A DNA stretch of 64,000 bases, taken from NCBI RefSeq assembly GCF_011758645.1, contig NZ_JAAMOZ010000001.1, positions 1,240,001-1,304,000 on the forward strand, in the 5' to 3' direction. The position numbers and the translations under genes were made by a program. Below, in pieces: positions 9,603 through 21,199 of this stretch; the first letter of the stretch is position 1, and every line of letters begins with the position of its first letter. The stretch comes from Brooklawnia cerclae (GTDB lineage: Bacteria; Actinomycetota; Actinomycetes; Propionibacteriales; Propionibacteriaceae). The notes beneath the pieces are model-generated. The model was not told where the DNA came from, ran no database searches, and worked only from the letters and a program-made list of their open reading frames with translations.

Positions 9603-10690
9603 GCACGGTACGCGTCCCCACCGATCATCCCTACTCCGTCGAGATCGACTACGGCGCCCGGGAGAAGCTCCCGGAGTTGGCCGGTTCCCGCAGCCGCATC
9701 GCGGTCATCGCCAGCACGCGTCTCGAAGAGGCGGCCGTCGAGCTCGGGCGGCTGGTGGGACGTGGCAACGCGCCCGTGCTCAACATCGGAGTGCCCGACG
9801 GCGAACTGGCCAAGACGCCCGCCATCCTCACCGACTGCTGGCGGGCACTGGCTGACGCGGGGTTCACCAGGTCGGACCTCATCATCGGGATCGGGGGCGG
9901 GGCGACCACCGATCTCGCGGGCTTCGTCGCGGCGTCCTGGCTGCGCGGCGTCGACTTCATCACGGTCCCGACCACCGTCCTGGCCATGGTGGACGCGGCG
10001 GTCGGCGGCAAGACCGGCATCGACCTGCCCGAGGGCAAGAACCTGGTGGGGGCCTTCCACGAACCGCAAGGCGTGATCGCCGATCTCGACCTGTTGCGCA
10101 CGTTGCCCGACCGGGAGGTGTCCTCGGGCCTGGCCGAGGTGGTCAAGGCCGGGTTCGTGCGTGACGGCCGGATTCTCGATCTCATCCGGGAGAGCCCCGA
10201 GGGATCCAGGGACGTCACGAGCGCCCGTCTGGCCGAGCTCATCCGCCGAGGGGTGCAGTTCAAGGCCGATGTGGTCGCCGGCGACCTGCGCGAGACCACG
10301 ACCCCCGTGGGAGGCCGGTTGGGACGCGAGCTGCTCAACTACGGGCACACGTTGGGCCACGCGATCGAGGCATGGGAGCATTTCGAGCTCCGGCACGGTG
10401 AGGCGGTGGCGCTGGGGATGATGTTCGCGGCACACCTGTCACGCCGTCTTCTGGGACTTTCCGACGATGCCGTGGCGACCCATCGCGAGCTGCTGGAGGT
10501 GCTCGGCCTGCCGACCGGCTACCGGGCGGCTCCCTGGGAGGAACTGCGCACGTTGATGGGACGCGACAAGAAGGCCCGGGGCTCGTCCCTGCGTTTTGTC
10601 GGGTTGCGCAATCTGGGCGACCCCGAGATCATCGCCGCGCCCAGCGAGCGGGTTCTCGCCGAGTGCTACGCCGAGCTCGGCCGCGACTGA
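9599..10690 (+). CDS. aroB: 3-dehydroquinate synthase
   Basis: Second enzyme of the shikimate pathway, an NAD- and metal-dependent cyclase of 363 residues. The glycine-rich NAD segment GIGGGATTDLAGFVAASWLRG and the following TVPTTVLAMVDAAVGGKTG are diagnostic. The metal ligands lie in the GLAEVVKAG, NYGHTLGHAIE and RHGEAVALGM motifs. Start ATG 9599 overlaps the aroK stop by four bases. No aroQ or pepQ follows, and efp comes next after a 179-base gap. Confidence 0.97.
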   Translation: MSTVRVPTDHPYSVEIDYGAREKLPELAGSRSRIAVIASTRLEEAAVELGRLVGRGNAPVLNIGVPDGELAKTPAILTDCWRALADAGFTRSDLIIGIGGGATTDLAGFVAASWLRGVDFITVPTTVLAMVDAAVGGKTGIDLPEGKNLVGAFHEPQGVIADLDLLRTLPDREVSSGLAEVVKAGFVRDGRILDLIRESPEGSRDVTSARLAELIRRGVQFKADVVAGDLRETTTPVGGRLGRELLNYGHTLGHAIEAWEHFELRHGEAVALGMMFAAHLSRRLLGLSDDAVATHRELLEVLGLPTGYRAAPWEELRTLMGRDKKARGSSLRFVGLRNLGDPEIIAAPSERVLAECYAELGRD

Positions 10691-10760
10691 AGCATCGGAG
10701 GACGACCCGACCAGGGGGTGAAGGGGAAACTCACCGCCGCCGCGTCGTCGAATTGGTTGA

Positions 10761-10791
10761 TTGGGCGCCGGGCAAGGCGTCCAGCTAGAAT
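10761..10791 (+). promoter_or_regulatory. Candidate efp promoter
   Basis: TTGGGC (10761-10766) and TAGAAT (10786-10791) are separated by 19 bases, slightly long. A start near 10798 would give a leader of about 70 bases. That leader contains the hairpin GGCCGG-TCCTG-CCGGCC (10823-10839). Confidence 0.4.
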
Positions 10792-10869
10792 GGGCGATTG
10801 CGGGTTCACTGCCCTGTGCTCCGGCCGGTCCTGCCGGCCCCTTGGACGCCCGGAATCGAAAGGCAACGC

Positions 10870-11433
10870 GTGGCTACCACCAACGACATCAAGAACGGCA
10901 CGGTCCTCGACCTCGACGGTCAACTCTGGCAGGTGCTGTGGTTCCAGCATCACAAGCCTGGCAAGGGCAACACGGTCGTGCGCACGAAGATCAAGAACGT
11001 GGTCAACGGCAAGGTGATCGACCGCACGTTCCCCGCGGACACCAAGATCGACATGGCACAGGTCGACCGCAGCGACATGCAGTACCTCTACCAGGACGGC
11101 ACGGGCTACGTGGTCATGGACACGACCACCTACGATCAGCTGGTGATTCCCGAGGACGTCATCGGCGATGCGAAGGACTACATGCTGGAGGGCATGACGA
11201 TCACGGTGGCCACCAACGAGGGCAGCCCGCTGTACGTCGACCTCCCCGCCAGCGTCGAGCTCGAGATCACCTACACCGAGCCCGGTCTGCAGGGTGATCG
11301 CTCCACGGGCGGGACGAAGCCCGCCACGCTCGAGACCGGCAAGCAGATCCAGGTGCCGCTGTTCATCACCACGGGTGAGAAGGTCAAGGTCAGCACCGAG
11401 TCCGGCGACTACCTCGGCCGCGTCAACAACTGA
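10870..11433 (+). CDS. efp: Elongation factor P
   Basis: A three-domain, 187-residue translation factor that relieves ribosomes stalled at polyproline stretches. The start is GTG 10870 preceded by GAAAGG; it gives the conserved N-terminus [19 protein letters not shown]. The tip loop reads HHKPGKGN with the lysine at about residue 32. The C-terminal signature [18 protein letters not shown] is intact. Its stop codon is followed at once by an ATG leading into the nusB frame. Confidence 0.97.
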   Translation: MATTNDIKNGTVLDLDGQLWQVLWFQHHKPGKGNTVVRTKIKNVVNGKVIDRTFPADTKIDMAQVDRSDMQYLYQDGTGYVVMDTTTYDQLVIPEDVIGDAKDYMLEGMTITVATNEGSPLYVDLPASVELEITYTEPGLQGDRSTGGTKPATLETGKQIQVPLFITTGEKVKVSTESGDYLGRVNN

Positions 11434-11552
11434 TGGCCCCGGCACAGGGGGTCGGCCCCGGTGGGTCGCACCCCGACAAGGAGCGGATTCTCCCGCTGGC
11501 CGCGGGGGAGCATCCCCCTGTTCCCGGAGCCGTCAAGGTCGAGTCGGTCGAC

Positions 11553-12029
11553 ATGGCCGACCGCCACCATTCCGCGCGGACGAAGGCGCGCAAGGCGGCG
11601 CTCGACGTGCTGTTCGAGGCGGACCTCCTGCAACGCGACCCTCTGGATTCCCTGGAGGACAGGCTGGGCGCGAGCGGTTTCGAGGTGCGCGAGTTCACCA
11701 GGGAGCTGGTGCGTGGCGTGCGCATGCACGGCACCGACATCGATGCGCGGATCAGCGGGGCGAGCGCGTCCGACTGGCCGATCGAGCGGATGCCGCGCAT
11801 CGACCGGAATCTCGCCCGCATCGCTGTCTACGAGCTCGACCACACCGACATCGACTCGCGTGCCGCGATCAGTGAGGCGCTCGAACTCGCCGACGAGCTG
11901 TCGACCGAGGAGTCGGTTCCGTTCCTCAACGGGCTGCTCGGCCGCGTCGCGCAGTCCCGTCCCACCGCCGTCGCGTCCACCGTCCCAGGGCGGGCCGCCG
12001 ACACCGGCCCGGAAAAGGAGTCCGAATGA
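11553..12029 (+). CDS. nusB: Transcription antitermination protein NusB
   Basis: Binds boxA RNA with NusE in rRNA antitermination. With ATG 11553 the product is 158 residues, the usual size, starting just before the conserved [20 protein letters not shown]. The central [15 protein letters not shown] and the C-terminal [13 protein letters not shown] segments are typical. An in-frame ATG at 11433 overlaps the efp stop (TGATG) and would add 40 unconserved residues; it could be the true coupled start. Its end overlaps carA in an ATGA. No pyrR, pyrB or pyrC lies between nusB and carA. Confidence 0.9.
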   Translation: MADRHHSARTKARKAALDVLFEADLLQRDPLDSLEDRLGASGFEVREFTRELVRGVRMHGTDIDARISGASASDWPIERMPRIDRNLARIAVYELDHTDIDSRAAISEALELADELSTEESVPFLNGLLGRVAQSRPTAVASTVPGRAADTGPEKESE

Positions 12030-13185
12030 CCGACACGCCTCGTGACGTACAGGGAGCCCGCCGGGCCATCCTCGTCCTCGAGGACGGCCGCACGTTTCGG
12101 GGACGCGCGTACGGCGCGATAGGCGAGACCTTCGGCGAGGCGGTGTTCGCCACCGGGATGTCGGGCTATCAGGAGACGCTGACCGACCCCAGCTACTACC
12201 GGCAGGTCGTCGTGGCGACGGCGCCGCACATCGGCAACACGGGGTGGAACGACGAGGACGACGAGTCGTCCCGCATCTGGGTGGCCGGCTACGTCGTGCG
12301 CGATCCGGCGCGCCGGCCGAGCAACTGGCGGGCCACTCGCAGCCTGGACGACGAACTCGTGGCTCAGGGAATCGTGGGCATCAGCGCCATCGACACCCGG
12401 GCACTCACGCGCCACCTGCGCGAGCAGGGGGCGATGAGGGTCGGTATCAGCTCGATCACCGACGATCCCGAGGCGCTCCTGAGCCGTGTGCTGCAGCAGC
12501 CCACCATGGAGGGCGCCAACCTGGTGGACGCGGTGTCGACCCCCCATCCGTACGTGGTGGAGGCGAAGGGCGAGAAGCGCCACACGGTCGCCGCGATCGA
12601 CCTCGGCATCAAGTCCAACAGCCCGCGCGAACTGGCCGAGCGTGGCATCGAGGTGCACGTGCTGCCTGCCTCGGCGTCGATGGACGACATCCGGGCGGTC
12701 GGCCCGGACGGGGTGTTCTTCAGCAACGGCCCCGGTGACCCGGGCACGCTCGATCACGCCGTCGCAGTGGCGCGCGGCACGCTGGAGGACGACATCCCGT
12801 TCTTCGGGATCTGCCTGGGCAACCAGATCCTCGGACGCGCTCTGGGGTTCGGCACCTACAAGCTGAAGTACGGTCACCGTGGCATCAACCAGCCGGTGCT
12901 CGACCGGGCGACGAACCGCATAGACATCACGGCTCACAATCACGGCTTCGCCGTCGACATGCCGCTGGACCAACAGGTGGCGACCGAGTTCGGCAGCGCC
13001 GAGGTGAGCCACGTGTGCCTGAACGACGACGTTGTCGAGGGCATCGAGCTGTCCCGCGACGGACGTGTGGTGGCCTTCAGCGTCCAGTACCACCCGGAGG
13101 CTGCTGCCGGGCCGCACGACGCGGAGTACCTGTTCGATCGCTTCGCGGGGCTGCTGGACGCCCGCCGCAACGAGGGGAGCCGCTG

Positions 13186-13186
<1 letters not shown>
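12026..13186 (+). CDS. carA: Carbamoyl-phosphate synthase, small (glutaminase) subunit
   Basis: Hydrolyses glutamine and channels ammonia to CarB for pyrimidine and arginine synthesis. The 386-residue product has the N-terminal CPSase domain ([31 protein letters not shown]) and a class I amidotransferase domain with the nucleophile in GICLGNQ (Cys about 263) and the His/Glu pair in QYHPEA. Start ATG overlaps the nusB stop by four bases and its own stop overlaps the carB start (TGATG). Confidence 0.97.
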
Positions 13187-16509
<3,323 letters not shown>

Positions 16510-16545
16510 TCGGCGTGCCGGGTGGGATACTGCACGTATTCCCGT

Positions 16546-16576
16546 TTGACAAAGGTCCCGGTTTTTAGGTGGATAG
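16546..16576 (+). promoter_or_regulatory. Possible promoter in the carB-pyrD gap
   Basis: A perfect TTGACA at 16546-16551 is followed after 19 bases by GGATAG (16571-16576). The spacing is long and the -10 weak, so this is tentative. The gap of 144 bases is the largest within the pyrimidine block. Confidence 0.25.
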
Positions 16577-16610
16577 GGCCCCGGGGGACGGCAGAATAAG
16601 GAGGCGCCGA

Positions 16611-16697
16611 GTGACGACGCTCGGCGAAGGGCAGCGAAGGGATCCCGAATTCGATGACTGCGGCGTACGTGGCGCGGAATGTGGTCACCAGCGATGA
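16611..16697 (+). CDS. Possible 28-codon leader ORF overlapping the pyrD start
   Basis: GTG 16611 has a strong Shine-Dalgarno AAGGAGG (16598-16604) six bases upstream. The frame runs 28 codons and stops at 16695-16697, inside the first codons of pyrD but in another frame. The peptide (VTTLGEGQRRDPEFDDCG and on) is not recognised. It could couple or tune pyrD translation. Alternatively it marks the true pyrD start if a sequencing frameshift were present. Confidence 0.3.
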   Translation: MTTLGEGQRRDPEFDDCGVRGAECGHQR

Positions 16698-17781
16698 ACT
16701 GATCGTCCGGCTGATGCTGGTGGGGTATCGCGCGTTCGTGCGCCCGGTGCTGTTCACGTCGGCCAATGGCGACCCCGAGGAGATCCACCAACGGACGCTG
16801 GGGATGATGGGCAACCTGCCCGAGTCCCTGCTGGACAGGATTCCCCTGGTGATGGGGGAGCGATGCAACCCGGTGCGCGTCGCCGGCATCGACTTCCCGG
16901 GCCGCGTGGGCGTGGCGGCCGGGCTCGACAAGGACGGCGTTGCCGCCAGGGCGTGGGGCGCCGTCGGGTTCGCCTTCGCAGAGTTGGGCACAGTGACCGC
17001 TCGTGCCCAGCCCGGCAACCGGCAGCCGAGGCTGTTCCGGCTTCCGCACAGCCACGCCATCATCAACCGCATGGGCTTCAACAACGCCGGTGTCGAAGCC
17101 CTGGCCGCGCGGCTCGACCAATGGGGAGTGCGGCGGGGCAACGAGACGCTGGGTTACCCGGTGGGCGTCTCGATCGGGAAGACGCGGGTCACCCCGCTGG
17201 CCGAGGCGGTGGACGACTACCTGTTCTCGTTGCGGACGATCGCACCGTATGCCGACTACATCGCCATCAACGTCTCCAGCCCCAACACGGCCGGGCTGCG
17301 CAGCCTGCAGAAGCGCGAGGCTCTGGGCAGTCTGACCGGGGCCCTGGTGGAGACGACGCGCGAGCTCGATCCCGACCGTCCGATCCCGGTCTTCGTCAAG
17401 GTCGCACCCGACCTGTCGGAAGGCGAGCTGGACGCGATCATCGAGGTCTGTGAGACGACGGGCATCTCCGGTTTCGTCGCGGCGAACACGACGATAGGGC
17501 GCCAGTTCCTGCATCCCTCCGAGCTCCATCTGTCGACCCAGGCGGGTGGACTGTCCGGGGCGCCCCTCACACGAAAGGCACTGCGCACGGTGACCGAGAT
17601 CGCGAAACGCACGGATCTTCCCATCATGGGAACGGGCGGAATCATGTCGCCGGCGGACGCCCAGGCGTTCTTCGACGCGGGAGCGGTTCTCGTCCAGCTG
17701 TACACCGGCTTCATCTACAGCGGGCCGGCGCTCATTCGCGGCATCAACACCCTGACGCATCCCGATCGGGCCCGCGCATGA
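16654..17781 (+). CDS. pyrD: Dihydroorotate dehydrogenase, class 2 (quinone)
   Basis: A membrane-associated flavoenzyme oxidising dihydroorotate to orotate with quinone. The N-terminal extension (about 50 residues, with VGYRAFVRPVLF) typical of class 2 is present, followed by GVAAGLDKDGVAA, INRMGFNNAG, the catalytic serine in NVSSPNTAGLR (about residue 208), and the FMN/phosphate motifs MGTGGI and VQLYTGFIYSGP. Length 375. ATG 16654 has only a distant purine-rich stretch upstream; ATG 16714 is a shorter alternative. Its stop overlaps pyrF in ATGA. Confidence 0.95.
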   Translation: MTAAYVARNVVTSDELIVRLMLVGYRAFVRPVLFTSANGDPEEIHQRTLGMMGNLPESLLDRIPLVMGERCNPVRVAGIDFPGRVGVAAGLDKDGVAARAWGAVGFAFAELGTVTARAQPGNRQPRLFRLPHSHAIINRMGFNNAGVEALAARLDQWGVRRGNETLGYPVGVSIGKTRVTPLAEAVDDYLFSLRTIAPYADYIAINVSSPNTAGLRSLQKREALGSLTGALVETTRELDPDRPIPVFVKVAPDLSEGELDAIIEVCETTGISGFVAANTTIGRQFLHPSELHLSTQAGGLSGAPLTRKALRTVTEIAKRTDLPIMGTGGIMSPADAQAFFDAGAVLVQLYTGFIYSGPALIRGINTLTHPDRARA

Positions 17782-18602
17782 GCCTCCCGTACCGCCGCAG
17801 GCTTGCAGAGTTGGTCGCCGGACGAGGGCGGATCTGTGTGGGCGTGGACCCGCACGAGAACCTCGTGAGGGCCTGGGGATACGACTTCGACGCGGATGGG
17901 GTCGAACGAGTCGCCCGAACACTGGTGGATGTTCTCGGCCCCGAGGTGCCGGTGTTCAAGCCGCAGGCCGCGTTCTTCGAATGCCACGGGCCGGCGGGTA
18001 TGGCCGCCCTGGGACGGGTGCTGGGCGACATCGCCCAGGCCGGGGCCCTGAGTCTCCTCGACGTGAAACGGGGTGACATCGGCTCGACGATGTCGGCCTA
18101 CGCCCGGGCGTATCTGTCCGACGACGCCGTCCTGGCCGCCGACGCCATCACCGTGAGCCCTTACCTCGGGTTCGGTTCGCTGGCTCCTGCGATCGAACTG
18201 GCCCATCAGACCGGGCGTGGGATCTACGTCCTGTGCCGGACGAGCAATCCCGAGGGCGCCGGGCTGCAGTCGGCTCGCGAGGAATCGGGGCGCTCGGTGG
18301 CCCAGGCGGTCGTCGACGCGGCACGTGAGACCAACGAGGCGTCCGGCCAGGATGCGGTCGGGTTGGTGATCGGTGCCACGCTCGAAACTCTCGATCTCGA
18401 CCTCGACGGCTTCGCCGGATCGATCCTTGCACCCGGGATAGGTTCACAGGGTGGAAGTGTTGCCCAACTGGGTAGGCTGTTCGGAAGAGCCGCCGAACAC
18501 GTACTGCCCAGCGCTTCGCGACAAGTGATGAAGGCCGGCCCGGACGCGAACGCGTTGCGCACCGCGCTCGACATGCTCAAAGGGGTGCCGACCGGCGCTT
18601 AA
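17778..18602 (+). CDS. pyrF: Orotidine 5'-phosphate decarboxylase (type 2)
   Basis: Last step of UMP synthesis. The 274-residue protein is of the long, mycobacterial/myxobacterial type. It has the substrate motif CVGVDPHE near the N-terminus and the catalytic LLDVKRGDIGSTMSAYA with its Asp-Lys-Asp array. The closing loop PGIGSQGG is also present. Start ATG overlaps the pyrD stop by four bases. A TATATT promoter element for the next gene begins a few bases after its TAA stop. Confidence 0.96.
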   Translation: MSLPYRRRLAELVAGRGRICVGVDPHENLVRAWGYDFDADGVERVARTLVDVLGPEVPVFKPQAAFFECHGPAGMAALGRVLGDIAQAGALSLLDVKRGDIGSTMSAYARAYLSDDAVLAADAITVSPYLGFGSLAPAIELAHQTGRGIYVLCRTSNPEGAGLQSAREESGRSVAQAVVDAARETNEASGQDAVGLVIGATLETLDLDLDGFAGSILAPGIGSQGGSVAQLGRLFGRAAEHVLPSASRQVMKAGPDANALRTALDMLKGVPTGA

Positions 18603-18608
18603 ATAGCC

Positions 18609-18614
18609 TATATT
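18609..18614 (+). promoter_or_regulatory. Candidate -10 element of the mIHF-gmk-rpoZ-metK-priA operon
   Basis: TATATT is the closest match to TATAAT in this part of the window and lies right after pyrF. A start near 18621 gives a leader of about 74 bases before mIHF. The -35 region (TGCCGA, 18586-18591) is weak. Confidence 0.5.
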
Positions 18615-18694
18615 GTCCAGCAGTGTGCCCACAGGCAGGGTCGCGCCTTCCTGATGAGCGCATTTCACAGATGACCGAAACGGAGATATGAAAC

Positions 18695-19006
18695 GTGGCA
18701 ATTCCGACTCTTTCTCCCGAGCAGCTCCAAGCTGCTCGTGCCGCTGCCACTGAGGCGCGAAGGTTGCGCGCCGCACTCAAGAACTCGGTGCGTGACGGTT
18801 CCAAGTCCTTGTCCGACGCTTTGGACGAGTGCGAGAAGAACGACGTGCTCGCCCACATCAGGGTCGTCGATCTACTGAAGTCCCTCCCCCGGATCGGGGA
18901 GAAGCGGGCTGCCGAGATCATGGCCAAGTACGATATCGCAGCGAATCGTCGCATCCGTGGGCTCGGGCGCCATCAGGTCGCGGGGCTCAAGGAGGAGTTC
19001 CACTGA
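18695..19006 (+). CDS. mihF: Actinobacterial integration host factor (mIHF)
   Basis: A 103-residue nucleoid-associated DNA-binding protein essential in mycobacteria. The helix-two-turn-helix core is in LPRIGEKRAAEIMAKYDIA, followed by the basic NRRIRGLGRHQVAGLKEEF. GTG 18695 is preceded by GGAG and gives the conserved N-terminus AIPTLSPEQL. The stop overlaps the non-standard gmk start, so gmk depends on its translation or on the Shine-Dalgarno inside the mIHF 3' end. Confidence 0.95.
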   Translation: MAIPTLSPEQLQAARAAATEARRLRAALKNSVRDGSKSLSDALDECEKNDVLAHIRVVDLLKSLPRIGEKRAAEIMAKYDIAANRRIRGLGRHQVAGLKEEFH

Positions 19007-19569
19007 GCAACGATTCAGACGGGGCTGGGGCGTTCGTCGTCTCCGGGCCCACTGCAGTCGGCAAGGGCACAGTGGTCTCCGCCCTGAAGTCTGCGCACCC
19101 GGAGGTGTTCGTCTCGATATCGGCGACGACTCGTCCCCCGCGTCTGGGTGAAGTCGACGGTGTGCACTACTACTTCGTGGACGACGCCGAGTTCGATCGG
19201 ATGCTGGCCGGCGGTGAGTTACTGGAGTGGGCGCTCGTCCACAACCAGTACCGCTACGCCACGCCGCGCGGGCCGGTGATGGACGCCCTGTCCGCCGGTC
19301 GGCCTGCCATCCTCGAGATCGACCTGCAGGGTGCGCGTCAGGTGCGTACGACCCTGCCGGGTGCCCAACAGGTGTTCATCGAACCTCCGAGCTGGGAGGA
19401 ACTCGTCCGGCGCCTTCATGGTCGTGGCACGGAGAACGAGGAGCAGATGACCAGGCGGCTGGAGACGGCACGCCAGGAGTTGGCCTCCGAGTCGGAGTTC
19501 GATGTCGTGATCCGCAACGACACGGTCGAGGACACGGTGGCCAAACTGGTAGACTTCATGGGTCTATGA
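19003..19569 (+). CDS. gmk: Guanylate kinase with a CTG start
   Basis: Phosphorylates GMP to GDP. The 188-residue product has the P-loop GPTAVGKGT, the GMP-binding [22 protein letters not shown], the DLQGARQV segment and the C-terminal FDVVIRND. No ATG, GTG or TTG exists in frame between the mIHF overlap and the P-loop; the next GTG lies inside or after the P-loop. CTG 19003, overlapping the mIHF stop as CTGA, sits about six bases after a near-perfect Shine-Dalgarno AAGGAGGAG, so CTG is called as the start. CTG starts are rare. Confidence 0.93.
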   Translation: MSNDSDGAGAFVVSGPTAVGKGTVVSALKSAHPEVFVSISATTRPPRLGEVDGVHYYFVDDAEFDRMLAGGELLEWALVHNQYRYATPRGPVMDALSAGRPAILEIDLQGARQVRTTLPGAQQVFIEPPSWEELVRRLHGRGTENEEQMTRRLETARQELASESEFDVVIRNDTVEDTVAKLVDFMGL

Positions 19570-19642
19570 CTTTCCCTGTCTGTGTGCCGGTGGCCCTATC
19601 GCCGCGAGCCTCAGATCCGACAACCTCCACGAGGAACGAACC

Positions 19643-19984
19643 TTGAGCACCAACATTCCTGAAGGCATCACCAATCCGCCGGTCGACGACCTGCTGGAGC
19701 AGGTCGACTCCAAGTACCGTCTGGTGCTGTTCGCAGCCAAGCGCGCCCGGCAGATCAACGCCTACTACGCGCAACTGGGCGAGGGCCTGCTCGAGAGCGT
19801 CGGTCCCCTGGTGGAGACCCTGCCGCAGGAGAAGCCGCTGTCGATCGCGCTCCGCGAGGTGCAGGCCGGGTTGTTGCAGTACACCGAGATCGACCCGGAG
19901 GCCGAGGCCGCTGCCCGGGCCGAGGCATTCAGTGATCCCGATTTCACGCTGACAGACCCGTTCGGCGATCTCGGCCCGGCCTGA
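19643..19984 (+). CDS. rpoZ: RNA polymerase omega subunit
   Basis: A 113-residue subunit that helps assemble RNA polymerase. The conserved core reads [29 protein letters not shown], then [11 protein letters not shown]. The start is TTG 19643 with GAGGAA six bases upstream. In many actinobacteria coaBC follows; here metK begins only 5 bases after the rpoZ stop. Confidence 0.94.
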   Translation: MSTNIPEGITNPPVDDLLEQVDSKYRLVLFAAKRARQINAYYAQLGEGLLESVGPLVETLPQEKPLSIALREVQAGLLQYTEIDPEAEAAARAEAFSDPDFTLTDPFGDLGPA

Positions 19985-19989
19985 TCGCC

Positions 19990-21183
19990 GTGGCCAGACT
20001 GTTCACGTCGGAGTCGGTGACAGAGGGACATCCCGACAAGGTCGCCGACGCGATCTCGGACGCCGTCCTCGACGCCATGCTCGCCGAGGATCCCGCGTCC
20101 CGCACCGCGGTCGAGACGCTGGTCGCCAACGGTGTGGTCGTGGTGACCGGTGAGGCGACCACGCAGGCGTACGTCGACATCCAGAGCCTCACCCGTAACA
20201 GGCTGCTGGAGATCGGATTCGATTCCGCGCGCAAGGGGCTCGACGGCGCCTCCTGTGGCGTGATGGTGACGCTCAACAACCAGTCGCCTGACATCGCCCA
20301 GGGCGTCGACGGCTCCTGGGAGTCGCGGCACGGCGAGGCCGTCGACGAGTTCGACCGCCAGGGGGCCGGCGATCAGGGACTCATGTTCGGATACGCGTGC
20401 GACGAGACGCGCGAGTTGATGCCGCTGCCGATCCGCATGGCCCATCGGCTGGCCGAGAGACTGACCCAGGTGCGCCGCAGCGGCGAACTGGACTACCTCC
20501 GCCCCGACGGCAAGACCCAGGTCACGATCGCCTACGACGACGCAGACCGGGCGGTCGGTGTCGACACGGTCGTGGTGTCGGCCCAGCACGGTGCCGAGGT
20601 GGACGTCGAGCGCACCCTCGCACCGGACCTCCGGGCGAAGGTCATCGTCCCTGTGCTCGCCGAGTACGGGTTCGGTGAACGTGAGCCGCGCATCCTGATC
20701 AACCCGACCGGACGATTCGTCACCGGTGGCCCCGCAGGGGACGCCGGGCTGACCGGACGCAAGATCATCGTCGACACCTATGGGGGCATGGCCCGCCACG
20801 GCGGCGGGGCCTTCAGTGGCAAGGACGCGAGCAAGGTCGACCGTTCAGGCTCGTACGCGACACGGTGGGTGGCCAAGAACGTCGTCGCCTCCGGCCTCGC
20901 GAAGCGTTGCGAGGTGCAGGTGAGCTATGCCATCGGCACCGCGCGTCCGACCAGCCTGTACGTCGACACGTTCGGAACCGGTGCCGCACCCGACGACGAC
21001 ATCGCCGAGGCTGTGCAACAGGTCTTCGACCTGCGCCCGGCGGCCATCGTCCAGGCATTGCAGTTGCGGCGGCCGATCTATTCGTCCTTCACCAACTACG
21101 GCCACTTCGGCCGCGACCTGCCGGGTATGACCTGGGAGCTCACCGACCGGGCCGACGAACTGGCACGGCGCGTCCGGGGTTGA
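19990..21183 (+). CDS. metK: S-adenosylmethionine synthetase
   Basis: Makes SAM from methionine and ATP. The 397-residue protein starts at GTG 19990 with [29 protein letters not shown]. Signature [12 protein letters not shown] and the P-loop-like [16 protein letters not shown] are intact. It follows rpoZ after five bases and precedes priA after 16 bases. No SAM riboswitch is seen upstream. Confidence 0.97.
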   Translation: MARLFTSESVTEGHPDKVADAISDAVLDAMLAEDPASRTAVETLVANGVVVVTGEATTQAYVDIQSLTRNRLLEIGFDSARKGLDGASCGVMVTLNNQSPDIAQGVDGSWESRHGEAVDEFDRQGAGDQGLMFGYACDETRELMPLPIRMAHRLAERLTQVRRSGELDYLRPDGKTQVTIAYDDADRAVGVDTVVVSAQHGAEVDVERTLAPDLRAKVIVPVLAEYGFGEREPRILINPTGRFVTGGPAGDAGLTGRKIIVDTYGGMARHGGGAFSGKDASKVDRSGSYATRWVAKNVVASGLAKRCEVQVSYAIGTARPTSLYVDTFGTGAAPDDDIAEAVQQVFDLRPAAIVQALQLRRPIYSSFTNYGHFGRDLPGMTWELTDRADELARRVRG

Positions 21184-21199
21184 CGCACCGGAATCCGAG

